NCBI RefSeq assembly: GCF_003074055.1
Contig: NZ_CP029043.1
Coordinates: 4,704,501 to 4,768,500, forward strand
Direction: 5' to 3'
DNA from: Streptomyces nigra
GTDB taxonomy: Bacteria > Actinomycetota > Actinomycetes > Streptomycetales > Streptomycetaceae
Length of the DNA: 64,000 nucleotides
Numbering within the stretch: position 1 is the first letter of the stretch; each line of letters starts with the position of its first letter. Of this stretch, positions 27,263-35,458 are shown in pieces. Made by a program: the position numbers and the translations under genes. A model generated the notes under the pieces. That model ran no database searches, was not told the DNA's origin, and saw nothing but the letters and a program-made list of their open reading frames with translations.

Positions 27263-28171
27263 ATGGACGAGCACTCCGAGTCAGGGGCCGGCGCCGGGGC
27301 GGGGCTGGACCCGCGCGCCGAGCTGAGCGAGTTCCTGCGCACCCGGCGGGCCCGGCTGAAACCGCAGGACGTGGGGCTGCCGGACTTCGGGCGGCACCGG
27401 CGGGTGCCGGGGCTGCGGCGTGAGGAGCTGGCGCAGCTGGCCGGGGTGTCCGTGGCGTACTACACCCGCCTGGAACAGGGCAACGGACGCAATGTCTCCG
27501 CCGAGGTCCTCGACGCGATCGCCCGGGCGCTGCGGCTCAGCGACGCCGAGCACGCGCACCTCACGCATCTGACCAAGCCGAAGCAGCACAAGCGGAGGCC
27601 GTCCACCCGGACCGAGCAGGTGCGGCCGGCGCTGCGGCATCTGCTGGACTCGATCGACGGCGTCCCCGCGTACATCACCGGCCGCCGCTCGGACATCCTC
27701 GCCTGGAACAGCATGTCCGCTGCCGTCTTCGGTGACTGGGGCGAGCTGCCGGCGCAGGAGCGCAACTGGGCCCGGATGGTGTTCCTGCGGCCCGACTACC
27801 GCGAGCTGTTCGTGGAGTGGGACCAGAAGGCGTCCGACATGGTCGGCTATCTGCGCATGGACGCCGGCTGCCACCCCGACGACCCGAGGCTGTCCGCCCT
27901 GGTCGGCGAACTCTCCGTGAAGAGCGCGGAGTTCCGGCGCCTGTGGGCCGTCCACGACGTCAAGGAGAAGACATACGGCGTCAAGCGCCTGCGGCATCCG
28001 CTCGTCGGCGAACTGACCCTGAACTTCGAGTCGTTCGGGCTGACCGACGGCACGGGCCAGCATCTGACCACGTACTACGCGGAGCCCGGCTCCCCGTCCG
28101 CGGAGGGGCTGCGGCTGCTGGCCAGCTGGGGCGCGGACGCGACGAGGGCGGGCCGGGGCACGGCTCTGTGA
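27263..28171 (+). CDS. XRE-family regulator with MmyB-like ligand domain
   Basis: This is a 302-residue regulator. Residues 20-100 form an XRE helix-turn-helix with an unusual leading strand (ELSEFLRTRRARLKPQDVGLP, then LRREELAQLAGVSVAYYTRLEQG). Residues 115-290 are the MmyB-like PAS-type domain thought to bind fatty acids (YITGRRSDILAWNSMSAAVFGDW; NWARMVFLRPDYRELFVEW; HPLVGELTLNFESF). The ATG at 27263 has GAGG close upstream. It is divergent to the alcohol dehydrogenase gene, its probable target. Confidence 0.9.
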   Translation: MDEHSESGAGAGAGLDPRAELSEFLRTRRARLKPQDVGLPDFGRHRRVPGLRREELAQLAGVSVAYYTRLEQGNGRNVSAEVLDAIARALRLSDAEHAHLTHLTKPKQHKRRPSTRTEQVRPALRHLLDSIDGVPAYITGRRSDILAWNSMSAAVFGDWGELPAQERNWARMVFLRPDYRELFVEWDQKASDMVGYLRMDAGCHPDDPRLSALVGELSVKSAEFRRLWAVHDVKEKTYGVKRLRHPLVGELTLNFESFGLTDGTGQHLTTYYAEPGSPSAEGLRLLASWGADATRAGRGTAL

Positions 28172-28202
28172 GCTTGCGAGGGACCCGCTTCCGTGTGCGG
28201 CG

Positions 28203-28229
28203 CGGCGGGCCGGTGATCACCGCCCGCCG
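28203..28229. terminator. hairpin between convergent genes
   Basis: GGCGGGC and its complement enclose the 12-bp palindrome CGGTGATCACCG. The structure lies between the XRE stop and the DUF5829-like stop. Confidence 0.6.
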
Positions 28230-28240
28230 GACCGTCCCGC

Positions 28241-29170
28241 TCAGTGGCCGAACGTCCACACGGCGCGTGGGCCCGGGCCCACGGTGAGGACCGAGCGGCC
28301 GATGCGCTCCACGTGCTTCGACGCCACGGCGTCGTTCAGCGCGAACGTCACCTGGCGCAGCCCCGCCTCCTCCCGCGGCACCGCGTCGAACCGGATCGTC
28401 GTGCCGCCGCCCCGCGCGACGACCCCGCCGTCCGGCGTGGAGCGGACCGAGAAGCCACCGGCCCGCAGCAGCGGCACCGTGCTGTCGAGGTCCCGCCGGG
28501 TGACCGCCAGCCGGATCGAGGTGACGTCCCGCATCAGGCGGTCGCGGTAGGTGTCGGGCAGATAGCGTTCCCGGCCCACGTCGGCGGGGTGCGCGGCCGG
28601 CTCGGTGTTGCCGCGCGGGTCGGCGAAGTACTCCGGGCGGTACTCCATCCCCCAGGCGCCGAAGCCGTCGTACGCGGCGGTGGTGAGGACCGCGTCGAAC
28701 CACGGCACCGGCACGCCGTCGCCGAAGTCCCGGGTCTGCTGGAACTCGATCGGGTCCGGGACGCCCAGGCCTGGCAGCCGTCCGGCCGCGCGGGCCAGGT
28801 CGCCGGTGCGCTCGGCGGAGAGGCCGAGGCCGCCCGCGCCCAGGACGCCGTCCGGGCCGGGCAGGTCGCCCACGCCGAACAGTTCGAGATAGGTCTCGCG
28901 GCCCATCAGATACCGGCCCGTCCAGACCTGACCGCCCGCCCCGGTCGTCGTACGGACCTGGAAGTCGGCGAACTCGCGGAGATAGGCGGAGTGTTCGATG
29001 GCGTCGGCGGTCTCGCGGTCGAGCACACCGTAGGCGTGGTTGAAGAAGAGCAGCTGTCCGTCGTGCCGGGAGTCGTCGTCGGCCACAGCGGTGCCTGTGC
29101 CGGCCGCCAGTGCGCCGGTCAGGGTGACGACGAGGACCAGGAACATGCGTAACGCTCGGTGAAGAGACAT
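28241..29170 (-). CDS. secreted DUF5829-like protein
   Basis: This is a 309-residue exported protein. The signal peptide is MSLHRALRMFLVLVVTLTGA with a cleavage site after TAVA. The mature protein begins DDDSRHDGQLLFFNHAYGVLD and keeps the two-part layout I associate with DUF5829 of Streptomyces (RYLMGRETYLELFGVGD; GAWGMEYRPEYFADPRG; TSIRLAVTRRDLDSTVPLLRAGGF). This resembles a secreted relative of the glyoxalase-like fold, but that is inference. The predicted start is leaderless: TACGCT ends 6 nt before the ATG. It is not linked to an operon. Confidence 0.75.
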   Translation of the reverse strand: MSLHRALRMFLVLVVTLTGALAAGTGTAVADDDSRHDGQLLFFNHAYGVLDRETADAIEHSAYLREFADFQVRTTTGAGGQVWTGRYLMGRETYLELFGVGDLPGPDGVLGAGGLGLSAERTGDLARAAGRLPGLGVPDPIEFQQTRDFGDGVPVPWFDAVLTTAAYDGFGAWGMEYRPEYFADPRGNTEPAAHPADVGRERYLPDTYRDRLMRDVTSIRLAVTRRDLDSTVPLLRAGGFSVRSTPDGGVVARGGGTTIRFDAVPREEAGLRQVTFALNDAVASKHVERIGRSVLTVGPGPRAVWTFGH

Positions 29171-29360
29171 GGGGTGAGCGTAGGCATGACACGGTGGGAA
29201 TCGCAGACATTTTCGAACAAAGAGCGCCCCGAGACCGACCTGACGAACCCCGGGAAAAATCTTCCGGGAAATTCCGCGCGGGATGTCGAGATCGCCCGGC
29301 CGGCTCCGTCCCCGGTATGAACGCGACCACAATGGTTCGTGTCGTACCGAGGAGACCGTC

Positions 29361-29768
29361 ATGGCGAAGTACCTGCTTCTCAAGCACTACCGCGGCGCCC
29401 CCGACGCGGTGAACAACGTGCCGATGGACCGGTGGACCCCCGAGCAGGTCTCCGAGCACATCCAGTACATGGCGGACTTCGCCGCCCGGCTGGAGAAGAC
29501 CGGCGAGTTCGTCGACGGGCAGGCGCTGGCCCCCGAGGGCACCTGGGTCCGCTACGACGGTGAGGGGCGCCCGCCGGTCACCGACGGGCCGTTCGCGGAG
29601 ACCAAGGACCTCATCGCCGGCTGGATGATCATCGACGTCGACAGCTACGACCGTGCCGTCGAGCTCGCCGGTGAGCTGTCCGCGGCCCCCGGCGCGGGCG
29701 GGAAGCCGATTCACGAGTGGCTGGAGCTGCGCCCGTTCCTGCACGCGGCGCCCACCATCACGGAGTGA
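29361..29768 (+). CDS. DGPF-domain (YCII-related) protein
   Basis: This 135-residue protein of the YCII/DGPF family carries the family motif VTDGPFAETKDLIAGW near residues 75-90 and starts MAKYLLLKHYRG. These are small ferredoxin-fold proteins of unknown activity, found almost always beside ECF42-type sigma factors. The downstream sigma gene overlaps its stop codon by 4 nt (GTGA), so the two are translationally coupled. GAGGAG lies 6 nt before the ATG. This protein could sense a signal for the sigma factor or be part of its stress response. Confidence 0.92.
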   Translation: MAKYLLLKHYRGAPDAVNNVPMDRWTPEQVSEHIQYMADFAARLEKTGEFVDGQALAPEGTWVRYDGEGRPPVTDGPFAETKDLIAGWMIIDVDSYDRAVELAGELSAAPGAGGKPIHEWLELRPFLHAAPTITE

Positions 29769-30934
29769 CCGCGCCGATGCCCCCGTCGCTGGACGAGGCC
29801 CTGCTCAGGAGCCTCACCCCGCGCGTCCTCGCCGTCCTCGTCCGCCGCGGAGCCGACTTCGCGGCGGCCGAGGACGCCGTGCAGGACGCGCTGGTCGAGG
29901 CGGTCCGGGTCTGGTCCGCCGACCCGCCGAAGGACCCCAAGGGCTGGCTGGTCACCGTGGCCTGGCGCCGGTTCCTCGACGCGGCCCGCGCCGACACCGC
30001 GCGCCGCCGCCGCGAGGACCGCGCCGACGACGAACCGGCGCCCGGGCCCGTGCCGTCCGCCGACGACACCCTGTGGCTGTACTTCCTGTGCGCGCACCCG
30101 TCGCTGACCCCGTCCTCCGCGGTCGCGCTCACCCTGCGTGCCGTCGGAGGGCTCACCACCCGCCAGATCGCCCAGGCCTATCTGGTCCCCGAGGCGACCA
30201 TGGCGCAGCGCATCAGCCGGGCCAAGCGCACGGTGTCCGGCGTCCGGTTCGACCGGCCCGGTGATGTCGCCACCGTGCTGCGCGTCCTCTACCTCGTCTT
30301 CAACGAGGGCTACTCCGGCGACGTCGACCTCGCCGCCGAGGCGATCCGGCTCACCCGGCAGCTCGCGGCGGCCGTCGACCACCCCGAGGTCGCCGGGCTG
30401 CTCGCGCTGATGCTGCTGCACCACGCCCGGCGCGACGCCCGGACCGCGCCCGACGGCAGCCTGGTGCCGCTCGCCGAGCAGGACCGCTCCCGCTGGGACA
30501 CCCGGTCGATCGCCGAGGGCATCGGCGTCCTGCAGGCCGCCCTCGCCCGCGACCGGCTCGGCGAGTTCCAGGCCCAGGCGGCCATCGCCGCGCTGCACGC
30601 CGACGCGCTCACCGCCGCGGAGACCGACTGGGTGCAGATCGTCGAGTGGTACGACGAGCTGGTCGGCCTGACCAACAGCCCCGTCGCCCGCCTCAACCGG
30701 GCCGTCGCGGTCGGCGAGGCCGACGGACCGCGCGCCGGACTGGCCGCCCTCGCCGACCTCGACCCCGCACTGCCCCGGTACACCGCCGTCGCCGCCCACC
30801 TGCACGAACGCGCCGGAGACCTCGCGGAGGCGGCACGCCTCTACGCGGAGGCCGCCTTCCGGGCGCCCAAGCTGGCGGAACGCGACCATCTGACCCGTCA
30901 GGCGGCCCGGCTCCACACCGCGGGACACGGCTGA
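29765..30934 (+). CDS. ECF42-type RNA polymerase sigma factor with C-terminal TPR-like extension
   Basis: This is a 389-residue sigma factor. Region 2 covers residues about 8-75 (LTPRVLAVLVRRGADFAAAEDAVQDALVEAVRVW; GWLVTVAWRRFLDAARAD). Region 4 covers about 105-165 (LTPSSAVALTLRAVGGLTTRQIAQAYLVPEATMAQRISRAKRTV). About 220 extra residues form a helical, TPR-like C-terminal domain (LVFNEGYSGD; RLNRAVAVGEADGPRAGLAALADL). This architecture and the coupled DGPF gene define ECF42, in which the extension is thought to replace an anti-sigma factor; none is present here. The GTG at 29765 overlaps the previous stop. ATG 29777 is an alternative. Confidence 0.93.
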   Translation: MTAPMPPSLDEALLRSLTPRVLAVLVRRGADFAAAEDAVQDALVEAVRVWSADPPKDPKGWLVTVAWRRFLDAARADTARRRREDRADDEPAPGPVPSADDTLWLYFLCAHPSLTPSSAVALTLRAVGGLTTRQIAQAYLVPEATMAQRISRAKRTVSGVRFDRPGDVATVLRVLYLVFNEGYSGDVDLAAEAIRLTRQLAAAVDHPEVAGLLALMLLHHARRDARTAPDGSLVPLAEQDRSRWDTRSIAEGIGVLQAALARDRLGEFQAQAAIAALHADALTAAETDWVQIVEWYDELVGLTNSPVARLNRAVAVGEADGPRAGLAALADLDPALPRYTAVAAHLHERAGDLAEAARLYAEAAFRAPKLAERDHLTRQAARLHTAGHG

Positions 30935-30936
30935 CA

Positions 30937-30979
30937 CGACGAACCGGCCGGACCGCCACACGGCCCGGCCGGTTCGTCG
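30937..30979 (+). terminator. terminator of the DGPF-sigma operon
   Basis: Fifteen-base perfect arms (CGACGAACCGGCCGG and complement) begin 3 bp after the sigma factor stop codon. Confidence 0.85.
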
Positions 30980-30988
30980 GGACGTTCT

Positions 30989-31294
30989 TCAGAACGGGTC
31001 GGCGTTGCCGCTGTCGGCGTAGGCCGGGTACACCATCGAGGAGCGGACGCACCGGAGCACCGTGGTGCCCTCCATCTGGCAGAGCTCGATGCAGGCCCGG
31101 CCGATCCAGCCGCCCTGGACGGCGTACGTGTACCACTGGCCGGCGGTGCCGGAGCCGGTGGCGACCCGGCGCAGCCGGAAGCGGGCCGTGCCGGCGTCGC
31201 CGTCGGTCACCGGGCGCACGGCCACACCGTGACCGTCGGGCGCCTTGTCCTTGACGTACAGCTGTGTGGAGCGTGCACTCCAGCGCCGGGGTGA
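30989..31294 (-). pseudogene. remnant of a small secreted protein lacking its N-terminus
   Basis: On the minus strand an open frame ends at 30989. It reads QLYVKDKAPDGHGVAVRPVT and then WYTYAVQGGWIGRACIELCQMEGTTVLRCVRSSMVYP. This looks like the C-terminal half of small exported Streptomyces proteins with paired cysteines. An in-frame TGA at 31295-31297 closes the frame upstream. No signal peptide or ribosome site is present; the only in-frame starts are GTG 31225 and 31219. I read it as a truncated gene, although a 78-residue cytosolic product from GTG 31225 cannot be excluded. Confidence 0.45.
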
Positions 31295-31426
31295 TCACCG
31301 GCACAGCCCCTGTGCGGCGCGGAATCCGGGCGGCCCCGCGTGTGTTGTCGCTGGTGGGCATCGATGCCGGTGGACATGCCAGTCGAGAAGCCCGAGTGTG
31401 TGAAGCGACAAGGATGGAGGGCCGCA

Positions 31427-31939
31427 ATGGCTGCGCAGACGCAGAGGGCCGTGCTGGCTGGCGGATGTTTCTGGGGGATGCAGGACCTGATCCGCCGGCT
31501 CCCCGGCGTGACGGCGACCCGGGTCGGATACACCGGGGGTGACGTGCCGAACGCGACCTACCGCAACCACGGCACCCACGCGGAGGCCATCGAGATCCTC
31601 TACGACCCCGAGCAGACCGACTACCGGGCGATCCTGGAGTTCTTCTTCCAGATCCATGACCCGAGCACGAAGAACCGCCAGGGCAACGACATCGGCGTGA
31701 GCTACCGCTCGGCGATCTACTACGTGGACGACGAGCAGAAGCGGATCGCCGAGGACACGATCGCGGACGTGGACGCCTCGGGCCTGTGGCCGGGCAAGGT
31801 CGTCACCGAGGTCGAGCCGGTCGGCCCCTTCTGGGAGGCCGAGCCGGAGCACCAGGACTACCTGGAGCGCTACCCCGACGGCTACACCTGCCACTTCCCG
31901 CGCCCGGGCTGGCGCCTGCCGGCCCGCACGGAGAGCTGA
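31427..31939 (+). CDS. msrA: peptide-methionine (S)-S-oxide reductase
   Basis: This 170-residue enzyme reduces the S form of methionine sulfoxide in proteins. The catalytic Cys14 sits in the invariant GGCFWGMQDL, followed by VGYTGGDVPNATYRNHGTHAEAIEI and the FFFQIHDPSTKNRQGNDIGVSYRSAIYY motif. The C-terminal segment HQDYLERYPDGYTCHFPRPGW contains one Cys. The family uses a recycling Cys near the end, so resolution may be through this residue or by mycothiol/thioredoxin. GGAGGG lies 5 nt before the ATG. It forms a single-gene unit ending in a strong hairpin. Confidence 0.95.
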   Translation: MAAQTQRAVLAGGCFWGMQDLIRRLPGVTATRVGYTGGDVPNATYRNHGTHAEAIEILYDPEQTDYRAILEFFFQIHDPSTKNRQGNDIGVSYRSAIYYVDDEQKRIAEDTIADVDASGLWPGKVVTEVEPVGPFWEAEPEHQDYLERYPDGYTCHFPRPGWRLPARTES

Positions 31940-31955
31940 CCCGCCACGCGCTGTC

Positions 31956-31986
31956 GGCCCCGCCGCGTCCCGTACGCGGCGGGGCC
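31956..31986. terminator. terminator between msrA and the TPR-like gene
   Basis: Thirteen-base perfect arms (GGCCCCGCCGCGT and complement) with a 5-nt loop lie between the two convergent stops. Confidence 0.85.
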
Positions 31987-31994
31987 GCCGTGTG

Positions 31995-33113
31995 TCAGTG
32001 GGGCAGCGTCGCCGGGCTGCCGCCGTTCGCCTCGTAGCCCGCCACGGCCAGCGCGCGGAACACCGCGAACTCCGCCGCCGGGTCGGTCGACAGCGTCCAC
32101 GGCAGGGCGCCGACATGCCCGTCGACATGCACCAGCTGGTCCATGGCCTCCGCCCAGCGCTCCCCGCGGACCAGGAAGAACACCAGCAGATGGCGCACAT
32201 GCGCCAGCATCGGGTCGTCGGGCCGGGCCGCGCCCACCGCGAACAGCGCGCCGTGGACCGCCTTGGTGACGACCTCGCTCTGCCAGAACCCGGCGACCAG
32301 CGTCACCTCGGGCAGATGCTCGAACACGGCGAAGAGCGGCATCGCCGCCAGCAGCGAGCCCCGGGGCGCCCGGGCGGCCGCCGACTCCGCGAACTCGTAC
32401 GCGAGCTGCCGCGAGCCGTGCCACTTCTCGCACCAGTAGTGCAGAGCCCCCAGATGCGCGCCCATGTGAGACGGCGCGCGGTCCAGGATCTTCAGCCAGA
32501 GCTGCTCGAACTCGGGCCGGGAGTAGGCCAGCCCGCGCGCGACGGACAGCTCCACGATGTAGGGGACCGGGTCACCGGGGGCGAGCAGCGCCGCCTCACC
32601 GCACGCCGCCTTCGCCTCCTCCATGATGATCCGGAACTCGTCCGTGCCCGGCGTCGCCGTACGCCACGCCTGCTGCACCAGGAACTCCGCGTGCACGGCC
32701 GCGCCGCCCGCGTCCTTGGGCTGCTCGCTGCGCCACACCCGCAGCCACTGCCCGCCCGGCGACTCGCTCACCCCGCCCGGCCGCTGCTGCAGCTCCAGCG
32801 CCGCCGCGCCCGCGAACGCCTGCACCCGCTGCCAGCGGCGCTCGCCCTCGGCCTCCGTGCCGGCCAGCAGCTGCGCGGCCGCCCGGTAGTCCTGGGTGCG
32901 CTGCACCAGGTCGAGGACGTCCAGCAGATCCTGGTCGGGACCGGGCATCCGGATGTCCAGCTCCTCCTGGCGGACGAAGCCGTAGTTCGCCGGGTCCGCG
33001 GCGTCCGGGTGGCCCGGCGAGACCTGCTCGATCATGCCCCTCCTGCGCCGCATGAACGGCACCAGCACGAAGCCGATCATGGCGGCGGCGATCAGGACCC
33101 AGAGAATCTCCAT
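31995..33113 (-). CDS. membrane-anchored helical-repeat protein, function unknown
   Basis: This is a 372-residue protein. One N-terminal transmembrane helix (ILWVLIAAAMIGFVLVPFM) is followed by a basic RRRRG stop-transfer, then a long helical cytosolic domain. Helix-turn-helix pairs such as RWQRVQAFAGAAALELQQR, AEFLVQQAWRTATPGTDEFRIIMEEAKAACGEAALLAPGDPVPYIVELSVARGL and FEQLWLKILDRAPSHMGAHLGALHYWCEKWHGS suggest TPR-like scaffolding. I do not know the family's function. The ATG is followed by the helix at once. An AACGCT hexamer ends 6 nt before the start, and the GGAGG just upstream is too close to be a normal ribosome site. Confidence 0.78.
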   Translation of the reverse strand: MEILWVLIAAAMIGFVLVPFMRRRRGMIEQVSPGHPDAADPANYGFVRQEELDIRMPGPDQDLLDVLDLVQRTQDYRAAAQLLAGTEAEGERRWQRVQAFAGAAALELQQRPGGVSESPGGQWLRVWRSEQPKDAGGAAVHAEFLVQQAWRTATPGTDEFRIIMEEAKAACGEAALLAPGDPVPYIVELSVARGLAYSRPEFEQLWLKILDRAPSHMGAHLGALHYWCEKWHGSRQLAYEFAESAAARAPRGSLLAAMPLFAVFEHLPEVTLVAGFWQSEVVTKAVHGALFAVGAARPDDPMLAHVRHLLVFFLVRGERWAEAMDQLVHVDGHVGALPWTLSTDPAAEFAVFRALAVAGYEANGGSPATLPH

Positions 33114-33289
33114 GCCTCCAGCGTTCCAGACGCCGCCGACACTTGGCCAACGAGGTCGGGGACCTGTGGAGAAACGGTCCGTCGGAGCACGGCGGACGGG
33201 CGGCGGAAGAGCTGCGGACGGGCGGCCGCCGGCCCGCCGCTGTCGGCCCGTACGGCATACCGGGCGCGGGCGCACTACCCTCGGTCCCC

Positions 33290-34447
33290 ATGAGCGACAG
33301 GCACATCAGTCAGCACTTCGAGACCCTCGCGATCCACGCGGGCAACACCGCCGATCCCCTCACCGGCGCGGTCGTCCCGCCGATCTACCAGGTCTCGACC
33401 TACAAGCAGGACGGCGTGGGCGGCCTGCGCGGCGGCTACGAGTACAGCCGCAGCGCCAACCCGACCCGCACCGCCCTCGAGGAGAACCTCGCCGCCCTGG
33501 AGGGCGGCCGCCGCGGCCTCGCGTTCGCGTCCGGACTGGCGGCCGAGGACTGCCTGTTGCGCACGCTGCTCGCGCCCGGCGACCACGTGGTGATCCCCAA
33601 CGACGCCTACGGCGGCACGTTCCGGCTGTTCGCGAAGGTCGTCGCCCGCTGGGGCGTGGAGTGGTCGGTGGCCGACACCTCCGACCCGGCCGCCGTACGG
33701 GCCGCGATCACCCCGAAGACCAAGGTGATCTGGGTGGAGACCCCCTCCAACCCGCTGCTCGGCATCACCGACATCGCCGCCGTCGCCCAGGTGGCGCGGG
33801 ACGCGGGCGCCCGGCTCGTCGTCGACAACACCTTCGCCACGCCGTACCTCCAGCAGCCGCTGTCCCTCGGCGCGGACGTCGTCGTGCACTCCCTGACCAA
33901 GTACATGGGCGGCCACTCCGACGTGGTCGGCGGCGCGCTGATCGCGGCCGACGCCGACCTGGGCGAGGAGCTGGCGTTCCACCAGAACGCGATGGGCGCG
34001 GTCGCCGGCCCCTTCGACTCGTGGCTGGTGCTGCGCGGCACCAAGACGCTGTCGGTGCGCATGGACCGGCACAGCGAGAACGCCACGAAGATCGCCGACA
34101 TGCTCACCCGGCACCCGCGCGTGACGAGCGTGCTGTACCCGGGGCTGCCCGAGCACCCCGGTCACGAGGTCGCCGCCAAGCAGATGCGCGCCTTCGGCGG
34201 CATGATCTCCTTCCGTGTCGAGGGCGGCGAGGAGGCGGCCGTCGAGGTCTGCAACCGCGCGCAGGTGCTCACGCTGGGCGAGTCCCTCGGCGGCGTCGAG
34301 TCCCTGATCGAGCACCCCGGCCGGATGACCCACGCCTCCGTCGCCGGTTCGGCCCTGGAGGTCCCGGCCGACCTGGTCCGTCTCTCGGTGGGCATCGAGA
34401 ACGCCGAGGACCTGGTCGAGGACCTCAAGCAGGCGCTCGACCGCTGA
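33290..34447 (+). CDS. metB: cystathionine gamma-synthase
   Basis: This 385-residue PLP enzyme joins O-acyl-homoserine and cysteine to cystathionine; in actinomycetes the same fold also serves reverse transsulfuration. The PLP lysine is K204 in VVVHSLTKYMGGHSDVVGG. YEYSRSANPTRTALEENLAALEGG, ETPSNPLLGITDIAAVA and the C-terminal LGESLGGVESLIEHPGRMTHAS motifs match the family closely. TACCCT ends 8 nt before the ATG and no ribosome site is present, so a leaderless mRNA is predicted. The gamma-synthase and gamma-lyase cannot be fully separated by sequence alone. Confidence 0.92.
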   Translation: MSDRHISQHFETLAIHAGNTADPLTGAVVPPIYQVSTYKQDGVGGLRGGYEYSRSANPTRTALEENLAALEGGRRGLAFASGLAAEDCLLRTLLAPGDHVVIPNDAYGGTFRLFAKVVARWGVEWSVADTSDPAAVRAAITPKTKVIWVETPSNPLLGITDIAAVAQVARDAGARLVVDNTFATPYLQQPLSLGADVVVHSLTKYMGGHSDVVGGALIAADADLGEELAFHQNAMGAVAGPFDSWLVLRGTKTLSVRMDRHSENATKIADMLTRHPRVTSVLYPGLPEHPGHEVAAKQMRAFGGMISFRVEGGEEAAVEVCNRAQVLTLGESLGGVESLIEHPGRMTHASVAGSALEVPADLVRLSVGIENAEDLVEDLKQALDR

Positions 34448-34467
34448 GGGCCGTACGCCATCGACTG

Positions 34468-34529
34468 AGGCCGTACGGTCACGTAAGGCCGTACGGTCAC
34501 GTAAGGCCGTAATAAGGCCGTACGTCACC
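34468..34529. repeat. 18-bp tandem repeat after metB
   Basis: AGGCCGTACGGTCACGTA occurs twice back to back (34468-34503). A truncated copy (34504-34511) and a fourth shortened copy (34515-34529) follow. Each holds the palindrome CCGTACGG or part of it. The array fills the gap between metB and the small membrane peptide gene. Confidence 0.8.
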
Positions 34530-34776
34530 AGCCCGTGAGCGGTGGAGTCGTCTCCGACGGCGGCTCCACCCAGGGCTGGGCGGTGATCGCCCACACCGTG
34601 AACGCCACCGCCGCCGCGCCCAGCAGCACCCACATCAGCAGGACGGCCGCCCGGTGCAGCCGCAGCAGCCGCTCGCCGCGCCGGACGATCTCCGGGTACA
34701 GCTCGGGCGGTACCGGCGGGGGCGGCGCGGCCTCCATGAGCCGGCGCGCGGCCGCCTCCCGCCGGACGCGGTTCAC
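34525..34776 (-). CDS. small membrane protein coupled to a sigma factor
   Basis: This is an 83-residue protein from a GTG that overlaps the TGA of the sigma gene by 4 nt, so it is translated only with it. A basic head (VNRVRREAAARRLMEAAPP) and a short amphipathic part (LYPEIVRRGERLLRLHRAA) precede one transmembrane helix (VLLMWVLLGAAAVAFTVWAI) and a short outer tail rich in Pro/Thr. No zinc anti-sigma HxxxCxxC motif is seen. Its position suggests it may tether or restrain the sigma factor, which is inference only. Confidence 0.72.
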   Translation of the reverse strand: MNRVRREAAARRLMEAAPPPPVPPELYPEIVRRGERLLRLHRAAVLLMWVLLGAAAVAFTVWAITAQPWVEPPSETTPPLTGW

Positions 34777-35285
34777 CGCGCCACCGCCTTGGCCCCCAGC
34801 ACCCGGGGCGCGGTCTCGCGCGGCCGCTGCAGCAGCGTCTCCGTCGCGCGCGAGCAGATCGCCTCGATCCGCTCCCTGGGCAGTCCGAGCAGCGCCGCCG
34901 TCTGCTCCTCGGCGACCCCCTCGTACAGCCGCAGCACCAAGACCAGGCGTTCCCTCGCGGTGAGCCGGGCGAGCGGGCTGTCCGGATGGGGGCGGCTGCG
35001 GCCCAGCGCGCCGGGACCGCCGTAGCGGTGCCAGACCGAGCGCGCGAACCGGGTGGCCAGCTCCTGGCGGGCGACGCCGTACGGATCCTCGCCGCGCAGC
35101 CGGTCCCAGCACGCGTACGTGTGCGCGAGCGAAAGCGTCAGCAGGCGACGCGCGCGTGGATTGTCGTCCCGGGACTCGCCGGTGAGCAGGGTCGCGGTGT
35201 GCAGCAGCCGTCCGGCCGCGCCCGCGACGAACGCCTCGAACTCCTGGCCGCGGCGGGTGTCGCGGACCGTGTGTCGTCGTCCCAC
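34773..35285 (-). CDS. ECF-like RNA polymerase sigma factor, atypical
   Basis: This is 170 residues. Region 4 is clear (LTARERLVLVLRLYEGVAEEQTAALLGLPRERIEAICSRATETLL). Region 2 is recognisable but divergent (FEAFVAGAAGRLLHTATLLTGE; RLLTLSLAHTYACWDRLRGEDPYGVARQELATRF). The protein resembles the SigE-like small sigma factors of Streptomyces whose DNA targets are unknown. It starts at GTG or ATG 35285 (MGRRHTVRD) with GGAGGG upstream. Its last codons overlap the membrane peptide gene, making a two-gene operon. Confidence 0.8.
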   Translation of the reverse strand: MGRRHTVRDTRRGQEFEAFVAGAAGRLLHTATLLTGESRDDNPRARRLLTLSLAHTYACWDRLRGEDPYGVARQELATRFARSVWHRYGGPGALGRSRPHPDSPLARLTARERLVLVLRLYEGVAEEQTAALLGLPRERIEAICSRATETLLQRPRETAPRVLGAKAVAR

Positions 35286-35458
35286 CGCCCCTCCCGCCTG
35301 ACCGCGTGCCGAGGACCGGCCCCGCGGGCCGCACGGGACGTCGGCCGTGCGTCATCAGGGCCCGGTCTCATGGGAAGCCAGCGGCGGCCCGGTGGTCAAG
35401 AGCCGGGACCTGTCCTCCCGGCGGCACCCGCGCGTGAGGGCCCCGTCGGGGCTCCCCG

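Noticed and set aside
34468..34529. Tandem repeats as an iteron-type replication origin
   Set aside because: Only two full copies, no DnaA boxes and no replication gene nearby.
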